Assembly: GCA_028829895.1 (NCBI GenBank)
Contig: CM054182.1
Span: 17,752,001-17,816,000, forward strand
DNA from: Sinotaia quadrata
Lineage: Eukaryota; Mollusca; Gastropoda; Architaenioglossa; Viviparidae
Length of the DNA stretch: 64,000 nt
Direction of reading: 5' to 3'
The position numbers were made by a program, and so were the translations under genes. This document shows positions 56,006-64,000 of the stretch, one piece after another (the first letter of the stretch is position 1; every line of letters begins with the position of its first letter). The notes under the pieces were generated by a model. The model saw only the letters and a list, made by a program, of their open reading frames with translations. It did no database searches and was not told the origin of the DNA.

Positions 56006-56729
56006 ACTCCAGATTAGATGACACTCATTTTCTAGTTCTGAGCTACCTGTAAGAAATAATACTTTCAAATCTCAACATTTAGAAGTGAATAAACAAAGAG
56101 AAACTGCATATTAAATTTCTGGATCTAGAATGAACCACTTGTGAAATACACAAAGTAAACTTTGATCTAGTACGAAGAAGCTTTTAAAAAAAATATTGGG
56201 TATACATTAATCTCAACAGTTAGAAATGAAAAAAACAACAGAAATTGCGCATTAGATGTTTGGATCTATAGGTTACAAACACACAAGTAAACTTTGATCC
56301 TTTATTGAACAAGTAAGATAGATAACACTCTAGATTTCTTAATTAAGAACTAAACAAACTTTAACAGACAACATTCCTTCGCACGAATAGTGGAAAGAAA
56401 ATCTTTTTCGCTCACCAAATGGTTGTGTGTGTAATTTTGCATTAGATTGTTCTCCTGAAAAGGTAGATAAATCTAATAACTGGCAATGTAATATCTGAAC
56501 TCTTTTGTGTGACAGATAGATAAATGCAATGATTTTTAATTATTTATTAGTCTGGCGGGTGTTGCAGATGCTTGAAACAGTGAGTCAGCAAGTGAAATTA
56601 TAACATCATTCTGCAATAAATGAAAAATTATAACATCATACTGCAATAAATGAAAACAAACTATCAACATATTTTTAAAAAATATAATAACATAATGATG
56701 CAATTGAATAACATGTGTGACTTGTTTAC

Positions 56730-56791
56730 GCGCGCGCGCGCGTGATCTGAAGAAAACAGTCGAATAATGTAACTGAATGACGGGTGTGTGT

Positions 56792-56844
<53 letters not shown>

Positions 56845-56845
56845 C
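56730..56845. repeat. (CG)n followed by a long (GT)n microsatellite
   Basis: A run of six or so cg dinucleotides near 56731-56742, and a (gt)n tract at about 56784-56842. Alternating purine-pyrimidine tracts of this kind can adopt Z-DNA. Confidence 0.92.
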
Positions 56846-56849
56846 TTGA

Positions 56850-57565
56850 AGAGACAGAATGATTTAACTCAATGGCCTGTGTTACTTGAAGAGAACAGTA
56901 ATGGAACAGTACGTTCTCTATGAAATTACTATAGATGGTGATACGGTGAAACTGCTATAAACTCTTATTTATTGGAGTAAACGCACTTTATACCTCACTA
57001 AATATTTCCGCTGTCAGCTACAGTTATCTGTTCATTGTATAGGTTACTAGGTAATCTGTCCGTGGATATCAGGAGTTATGTTCAAGCATGAACCATAATC
57101 TATGCCAAACAATTTTTTTTTCCAGTTGAAGCGCCAGTTATAAACAAGGGGAAAGCAAAATTGCACAAAATAAATTGTTTCCTTTACCTTTGGATTTAAT
57201 ATTTTGCATTTGTTAGAATTAAAGTCCCGTTTATTTACATTTTCTATCCTTAGTATCTGTTTATAGTATTAGTAATCATGTTTATATATCTCCACAACGT
57301 ATGTTTATTTGTATGTGTCAGTTTTGTTTATCTTTATTTTGTAGTCATGTTCATGTGTATTTACCATCTACCGCCATATTGAGGTGAAAAAACAAACTAT
57401 AGATGCTATCCATGACTTTCACGTTGCAACAATTTCGCACTTTCATGTTTGGGCCGAGTTACTGAAGTTACCCTACTTGCTGCCTTTCTTTAAAATCTAT
57501 TTCAAGTTACTGCTATGTCGATTACAGTCGATTACAAGACTAGTTTGTACGAACTACTCTGATGT
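56850..57565. other. Intergenic stretch without recognisable gene
   Basis: AT-rich, mostly unique; no coding or RNA signal recognised. Confidence 0.45.
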
Positions 57566-57569
57566 CTAA

Positions 57570-57945
57570 CAGTGAAACAGTACTCTGTATTACTTCATGA
57601 GCTATTCTGATGTCTAACAGTGATGACATATTTCTGTATTACTTCATGAGCTATTCTGATGTCTAACAGTGATGACATATTTCTGTATTACTTCACGAGC
57701 TATTCTGATGTCTAACAGTGATGACATATTTCTGTATTACTTCATGAGCTATTCTGATGTCTAACAGTAATGACAGAATTCTGTATTACTTCATGAGCTA
57801 TTCTGATGTCTAACAGTGATGACATATTTCTGTATTACTTCATGAGCTATTCTGATGTCTAACAGTGATGACATATTTCGGTATTACTTCATGAGCTATT
57901 TTGATGTCTAACAGTGATGACAGAACTCTGTATTACTTCATTATT
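57570..57945. repeat. 49-bp minisatellite, about 8 copies
   Basis: Unit contains cttcatgagctattctgatg and tctaacagtgatgacata, 49-bp period. Confidence 0.96.
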
Positions 57946-58509
57946 CTTGAACCTACACCATCACCCTGTCAATGTTCTGATAATTAAACACCGCTAATTA
58001 ATTGTAATCCACTGTTCAACAGTATGCGGGATATTTAAGAGAATTTTATAACATAATCTTTGTTATTGTTATGTATTGCGTGTAATATATTTTAAGTGAG
58101 TAAGATTGTGTGGATAGTTTTGAGATATAAACAGTGATTTATTGATTGATAATTACGTGAATAGTGTGATTGATGTGAGTGAGATGGTGTCTGATATATA
58201 TTTATATGAGTGGTATTTGTGCGTAAGCATGTTAATAAATGTCAGCACTTCACCTAACTGTTTGTTGAACTTATTTGTGTGTGAGGACATTAAATGAATT
58301 TTCTTAGTATGAATGCAGACATCCCGACCAACCACGACCATTCCAGGGGAATTTATTTAAATCTTGTTGTCACTGTGAATGGCTAAAGTGTAATTCATAA
58401 AAATGCAACTGTCATCAACAACCGACTACAATTTCCAGTCCAATGTTTATCCAAGATGTAAATATCCGGTACATCTCGACCATTTATATCATACATTACC
58501 ATGTCACCA

Positions 58510-58832
58510 ATGAATGCGTCCAGTTTGGTTCATGTAAAGTGTGTCTCACGATCAGACTATATGTCACAATGTCCAGTTTGGTTCATGTAAAGTGTGTCTC
58601 ACGATCAGACTATATGTCACAATGTATGTGTCCAGTTTGGTTCATGTAAAGTGTGTCTCACGATCAGACTATATGTCACAATGTATGTGTCCAGTTTGGT
58701 TCATGTAAAGTGTGTCTCACGATCAGACTATATGTCACAATGTATGTGTCCAGTTTGGTTCATGTAAAGTGTATCTCACGATCAGACTATATGTCACAAT
58801 GTATGGTCCAGTTTGGTTCATGTGAAGAGAAT
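58510..58832. repeat. ~59-bp minisatellite, about 6 copies
   Basis: tccagtttggttcatgtaaa and ctcacgatcagactatatgt recur with high identity. Confidence 0.96.
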
Positions 58833-59264
58833 ATCTCAAGATGAGAAGGAGGAAGAGCTTATCTTAAATGCGGACATTATTCAACCACATCATGTGCAGA
58901 AAGCAAAGACATCTTGACCTCATTATTAGTTTCAGAGGCATAAATAGGAAAACATTTTTAAAATCCGGGCAGACAGTGAAATACATTTGGTGTGAGAAAG
59001 AGTTTACTTACACTCTGCACGTATTCACCATGTGTATTCTTAACTCCAGAAATGGTGACTGCCGTGCAACAAAATGGAAATTATCTTGGACACACCCCAA
59101 AGGTCATATCACTGCATAACACCTAGTGATTATTTTGCTTGCAATTTTGAAATGAAAGATTGCTTTGTAGCTGTCAATATATATTTTGCTAGCAGACATA
59201 AGTGATCATAAATGTTATCTACGTATAGAGAAATTGTTCTTGGTTCCAAGTCTAGGATTAAGAT

Positions 59265-59304
59265 ATCAATAATTATTAATAATCAATTATTAATAATTAT
59301 TAGG
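59265..59304. repeat. AT-rich inverted repeat
   Basis: aataattattaat (59268-59280) and its reverse complement attaataattatt (59289-59301) with an 8-base spacer; possible hairpin. Confidence 0.8.
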
Positions 59305-59397
59305 ATCAATAAGGTCTTGCATGGTGCTTAAAAGAGGATTTATAATTTTCTTCTTCTTTCAGAATGAGTAAATTTCTGTAAAAGTGGCATTAAATAT

Positions 59398-59760
59398 AGT
59401 CAGTCTCTAAGAAATTGGGTTTCATTTTCATCATGCCAACCAATTATAGTCAGTCTCTAAGAAATTGGGTTTCATTTTCGATAGCTCTCTTGTATCATGC
59501 CAACCAATATAGTCAGTCAATATGAAATTAGGTTTCATTTTCGATAGCTCTCTTGTATCATGCCAACCAATTATAGTCAGTCTCTAAGAAATTGAGTTTC
59601 ATTTTCGATAGCTCTCTTGTATCATGCCAAACAATATAGTCAGTCAATATGAAAGTAGGTTTCATTTTCGATAGCTCTCTTGTATCATGCCAACCAATAT
59701 AGTCAGTCTCTTAGAAATTGGGTTTCATTTTCGATAGCTCTCTTTCATCACGCCAACTAA
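59398..59760. repeat. ~62-bp minisatellite, about 6 copies
   Basis: atagtcagtctctaagaaat and tttcgatagctctcttgtat recur; the first copy lacks part of the unit. Confidence 0.92.
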
Positions 59761-59764
59761 TCTT

Positions 59765-60275
59765 GAAGACCTGTAGCGCAGCATTCTTGGGACTGAGGCG
59801 ATTCAATACTTTTAGCAATTTTCATACTGTTGACGCCACAAAATCTTTGTGTGTTCACACATGTTCTTTGGACATTTTTTAAAGCTTTTTTCTCTCAGGG
59901 TTACTACCACTGTCTTCTGAGGAAACTTCCAATAGTTCAAAGTACTGCAACTCGGATTATTCAAGAGCACTAAAAAACCGATTATGTCCCTAATTCCCCT
60001 GTTCACAGCAGAATACAAGATCTCTTCTATCTGTTTTATGCATACTTGACTATTCCAATCCAATGAAAAGCGATAGAGCACAACAATATGCCCTTTCGGT
60101 TACTTCGGCAAACATGGAAATTTGCTTTCACTCTAAACAAGAGTTCATTCAACATATTATGCTATTTAGAAGCTTTCCTGGAAATAGACAATCTCAGATG
60201 CATCCTGATCATGTGACACGATCTACCAATCACGTAAAACCTAACAATATGCCCGCCTATGATCCATGAATTTTA
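59765..60275. other. Intergenic stretch without recognisable gene
   Basis: Mostly unique sequence between the 62-bp array and the CTTCCGG motif; short frames only, none with a recognised domain. Confidence 0.4.
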
Positions 60276-60279
60276 TTAT

Positions 60280-60330
60280 TATTAATTATGGGAAACACTT
60301 CCGGCCTGGACCAATTTCGCATTCGGAAGG
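60280..60330 (+). repeat. Dispersed CTTCCGG motif, copy 4
   Basis: TTATGGGAAACACTTCCGG followed by cctggaccaatttcgcattc. A short (tttg)n tract follows near 60375. Confidence 0.75.
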
Positions 60331-60691
60331 AACATGCGGTTTTTGTTAATTTTTGTTTTGTTTTCTTTTATGTTTGTTTGTTTGTTTGTTGATTTGTTGA
60401 ATAAAAGAGTGCAAAAATCAGTGTTGAATTACAAGGAGTTGAAGTTTTTAAAAAAGAACAAATTATTCAAAATACAAAATAAAAAAAGTTACATAAAGAA
60501 ATAAGGCCAAACTTCACGATGGCATAGATGCGGCATATACATATTATGAATTTCAAAATTAAATTTGTATAAGTTAAGTAATAATAAAAATATTTCTAAT
60601 TTTAGAAGGGTCCATTTATTTCGACATAGTATTCAAGGCAACACGAGTGATGCAAATTACAAGTTTTACTGCACTTCAATAAGATGTAACT

Positions 60692-61903
60692 TTAAGTGTT
60701 AACTAAGGAATGAGTCATTTGTGCACAGGTGCTGTTGAACAATGCTCCGGGTTTGCCGAGTCTACAAATAATGCATCTCGTCACATACCTGAATCTAGAG
60801 CTCGTGTTGTAATAGACGAAAAAACTGAATGAAGAGTTTATGAGGATGCACAGTTGACTGATATTTGACAACAAACGGAAGCTGTATTCCAAGCGTCCGC
60901 CTATACGTAATTCAGGACACACACGGACAGCGTTGTGAAATACAACAGCAGGGGTGTAGCAAGAAACAAACATGACACAAATGAAAACTAGTGTACGCGT
61001 GAGAGCTATGTCACGTGATGACATCAAGTCGGAAGACGAGTTCAGGGAACAATGTCGCCAAGCTGCCATCTTTTGCAATTTGAACAACGTGACTATGGTG
61101 GTAGCCGAGACAACAGTGACGCAGAATCCCGGTACAATCAAACCAAAAACAGTGCCTTCAAATGCATCTATAATGTCTGTATTTTCTATGTACTCCTTGC
61201 TCAAAATCACGTTTGAAATAGTAGTATTGGTCAGAGGGTCGAATATGTCCACCACAGTCCATTTCATGTTGATCATATAAAAGCCACCCAAACTGATAAC
61301 AGAAGAAAAGAAAAGCACAAAAGCCACTGTTTTTGTTTTTATAAAATGTCTGGCGTGGAGAGGGCTGACGATACACAAACATCGTTCACAAGCAATGATG
61401 GTGATAGTGAAAGCTGACGACCAGACAAAACCGTGGAGAAAAAGTAATTTGTGCTTCATGAAGAACTGTTCAGAAAAACTTACACTATATTGCACTTTCA
61501 TAATCAGTAAATAAAATGTATCTATTTTAAATAGGAGCATTTGAGTAATGTGTGAAAGGTCAACGGCCGCGAGCCAAAACAAACACAGATGTATCCTTTC
61601 CTTGAGACCTTGCTTGTAGAACACTGCCATGTTGAGACAATTAGTTGGCGTGCTTATAAAGAACAGAACAGGGAGTATCAGACCAAACTCGCATTTTTCA
61701 AACATATTCTGGAATTCAACGGTGACTAGGTCAAGGGGAGATTCCCATGGCACCGACCCCACGCTTTGTAGGACACTCTTGTTTGTTGGTGCTGACCATG
61801 AGAGGGGCGTGTCTTTACTAACTAACACATCTTGTGTTGCTGAGTACATCATGTTCAGTGTGGCAGGCCCACCAGTTACATCACCTGATCCTGCAGACGT
61901 CAT
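60692..61903 (-). CDS. Rhodopsin-like GPCR, possible molluscan chemosensory receptor
   Basis: A 403-residue single-exon seven-helix receptor, plasma membrane. Predicted helices at about 72-95, 105-126, 152-178, 191-212, 250-274, 303-325 and 345-366. An ER-C motif (ACERCLCIVSPLHA, 172-185) stands in for DRY at the end of helix 3, FVSCYTP (312-318) for the helix 6 CWxP, and NSSFSFFVYY (356-365) for NPxxY. N-linked sequons occur at 41 (NKS) and 226 (NTT). No cysteine is seen where the helix 3-ECL2 disulfide normally sits. Intronless structure and the FVYYNTSSRFR tail recall gastropod chemosensory receptors; a peptide receptor is the alternative. A TTTATT (AATAAA on this strand) lies near 60617, a candidate polyadenylation signal. 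The ligand is unknown. Confidence 0.88.
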   Translation of the reverse strand: MTSAGSGDVTGGPATLNMMYSATQDVLVSKDTPLSWSAPTNKSVLQSVGSVPWESPLDLVTVEFQNMFEKCEFGLILPVLFFISTPTNCLNMAVFYKQGLKERIHLCLFWLAAVDLSHITQMLLFKIDTFYLLIMKVQYSVSFSEQFFMKHKLLFLHGFVWSSAFTITIIACERCLCIVSPLHARHFIKTKTVAFVLFFSSVISLGGFYMINMKWTVVDIFDPLTNTTISNVILSKEYIENTDIIDAFEGTVFGLIVPGFCVTVVSATTIVTLFKLQKMAAWRHCSLNSSSDLMSSRDIALTRTLVFICVMFVSCYTPAVVFHNAVRVCPELRIGGRLEYSFRLLSNISQLCILINSSFSFFVYYNTSSRFRYVTRCIICRLGKPGALFNSTCAQMTHSLVNT

Positions 61904-62620
61904 GCTCAGTGTAGTAAGCCCACAAGTTTTAGCAGTAAATCCCTGAGATAGTAGTCTGATGTGACGTAATATCTTGGTCTTAACTTCTTACGTCAGCTAA
62001 TGAGACAACATATGACGCAGTCTGTTACAATGCATTTGTCTGTACACTGAACCACGACTAGCGCACTATCCAACGCATTATTGTCTTACAAAGGTTAATT
62101 ATTAACATTTAGCTGATGTGTGTTACTTTATATAGGTTCAATGTCATAGAAATGAGAATGATTAAGTAAAAAGAATTTATAAATAATTTCATACTGGCAG
62201 TCGTAAATTTTACGATAGAATAAATGTTTTTACATTATTAATCTTTAAACATGAGAAGAAAAGAGCTATTAGTGTTTAAAAGTTTTATATCTTTCCCTAA
62301 GTATTATCCATTGTAAGAATCTATATTGTTCACTTATTTTTGTTGAAGAGAAAGGTCTCAATCCTCGTTTGTTGTCGAAATGCCATTTTAAATAATAATA
62401 TATCATTCAAATTAGACCTTAAGTTTAAAATAATATTGTTTATTCTAATTAGACCTATGTTGGTTTTGCAATGTTCATTTCTTTTTAAATAAATGTTTTG
62501 TGACGTAATCTTTATTCGTAACCCAATGTTATACAGTGTATCGATGTGGTGTATTCCAGCAATGGACATTGACGAATGCTAAATTACAGAAAATTGAAAA
62601 TTGAAAATACACAAAGTACA
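61904..62620. other. GPCR 5' flank, no gene seen
   Basis: AT-rich, non-repetitive. Probably includes the receptor promoter; no confident elements identified. Confidence 0.45.
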
Positions 62621-62652
62621 CTCACACACATACACATACCTTCTTACGCACG

Positions 62653-62704
<52 letters not shown>

Positions 62705-63080
62705 AGCATGATATATAACACGCAAAACACTCATACTATCTTACATACAAGATACAATATCTTACGCACACATTAACACACACATTAATATGATATCGTA
62801 CACACACGCACCCACATAAATATGTTATTTACACACACAAACACACACATAAACACACGCACACACACACACACTCATTCATACTATCTTACACGCACAC
62901 ACATGCAGCCTTCTCATTCATCCTGTCTTACACACACATCCTATCTTGCATACACACACACACACACACACACAGACACACATACGCACACACAAATGCA
63001 CACTAATTATATATTTTACACACACAAAACACACATACACAAATGAATTCCTGCTATCTTACACACACATACAAACACAA
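62620..63080. repeat. (CA)n-rich region
   Basis: A pure ca run at about 62655-62701, then interrupted CA-rich sequence with cttacacacacat-type units. TH-repeat reading frames here are artefacts. Confidence 0.93.
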
Positions 63081-63425
63081 AAACAATGATCTTAACACGT
63101 GATTCTAATTGTACAATTACAAAATTTTAAACTGACAGCATTGATATTATTTTATGAATACGAAGAAATTCAGTACAATTTTGATACAGGAAAAATATAA
63201 AAAACTTTTCATTCCAACATTATTTTCAAATTAGAAGATAATTACAAATATTTAATTTACTTAACACTTTTATCTTTGTTCTGTTTGTATAAAGGCAATT
63301 TAATATTTGACATCTGTAAAGAAAAATACAATTCAAAACACCTTTGTCGGAATAATAATTATCTCGCTTTGTAAAAATCTCGATTATCTGTGAAGCATTC
63401 CGTTATGTGTACCGTTATATGTTCG

Positions 63426-63431
<6 letters not shown>

Positions 63432-63502
<71 letters not shown>
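63432..63502. repeat. (CA)n microsatellite, ~35 repeats
   Basis: Uninterrupted ca dinucleotides, followed by a short (ta) tract and a tgtgtgcgtgtgtg stretch that could pair with it. Confidence 0.97.
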
Positions 63503-63506
<4 letters not shown>

Positions 63507-63839
63507 TATATATATATGTGCACACATGCTCGCATGTGTGCGTGTGTGTTAACTAATATTATTTAATAATTTCTAAAACTGCGGATTTGAGAGAAATCAT
63601 GACATAAGTGTTTCAATTTTTGAGAAAGGAAAATGCCTGAGAATTTATTTAAAAGCTATTTTCAAATATTGACTGATATTCGGTATATTCTTGGGAAAAG
63701 GTAAAATATGTTTTGAAGCAGGAAACATGGATGGGATCAATGATAACAAAGTTTATTTATTTATGATCAGTGCGCAAGTTTCCTTCATTGGATATTTTCT
63801 TCCAAAAAATTCGACATTTAGATTTAAGTAGAAATGTCA

Positions 63840-64000
63840 GTACACTTGCAAAACTCAACGTCATTTCACTGTCATTCCTCAACAACATTTAACTCCCACT
63901 CCTCAACAACAGTGCAATTTCATTTCTCAATGACATTTCACTCTTACTCCTCAGCAAATTTTTCTCTCACTTCTCAAGGACATTTTACTCTCAATCCTCA
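63840..64000. repeat. ~28-bp tandem repeat running off the right edge
   Basis: Units like catttcactcttactcctca and aacaacatttaactcccact; the array reaches the end of the window. Confidence 0.8.

Noticed and set aside
62576..63046. Thr/His-repeat frames
   Set aside because: Translations of CA microsatellites.
1..64000. tRNA, rRNA or other structured RNA genes
   Set aside because: I looked for tRNA-like and rRNA-like segments and found none that I could support by eye.

Overview
This is eukaryotic (animal) genomic DNA, AT-rich, with spliced genes, long introns and very many tandem repeats. The gene set suggests a lophotrochozoan, most likely a gastropod mollusc: the intronless rhodopsin-like GPCR recalls gastropod chemosensory receptors, and the Toll-like receptor is a single-cysteine-cluster type. 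The taxon is an inference; no marker gene in the window fixes it.

Layout. (1) 847-31239, minus strand: a lysosomal alpha-mannosidase gene (MAN2B1 family). I could place 25 coding exons with consistent phases and GT/AG sites, about 976 residues. The last short coding exon lies beyond the left edge. (2) 31240-50304: about 19 kb of intergenic DNA dominated by minisatellites, with a dispersed CTTCCGG-type repeat and a decayed reverse transcriptase relic. (3) 50309-55387, plus strand: a two-exon Toll-like receptor (LRR ectodomain, transmembrane helix, TIR), with one intron inside the TIR domain and a likely intron in the 5' UTR. (4) 55388-60691: more minisatellites and nothing recognisable as a gene. 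(5) 60692-61903, minus strand: a single-exon 403-residue GPCR. (6) 61904-64000: AT-rich sequence and long CA microsatellites. The three genes show no functional link; this is ordinary genomic neighbourhood.

The most unusual signal is inside the mannosidase gene. Many intronic minisatellites are tandem copies of an exon-intron boundary itself. Arrays carry the 5' splice site of exons 4, 6, 8, 12, 19, 20, 21 and 22 and the 3' splice site of exons 8, 11 and 24, each including some exon bases. Some arrays keep several intact-looking splice sites (exons 21 and 22), some have lost them in the extra copies (exon 20), and one has a 48-nt unit that keeps the reading frame (exon 6). Intron 15 also holds a clean 1,979-bp insertion with 14-bp terminal inverted repeats and a 9-bp target-site duplication, apparently an undescribed non-autonomous DNA transposon.

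All exon borders come from reading translated homology and splice consensus by eye. Repeat periods are hand-counted and approximate unless stated as exact.
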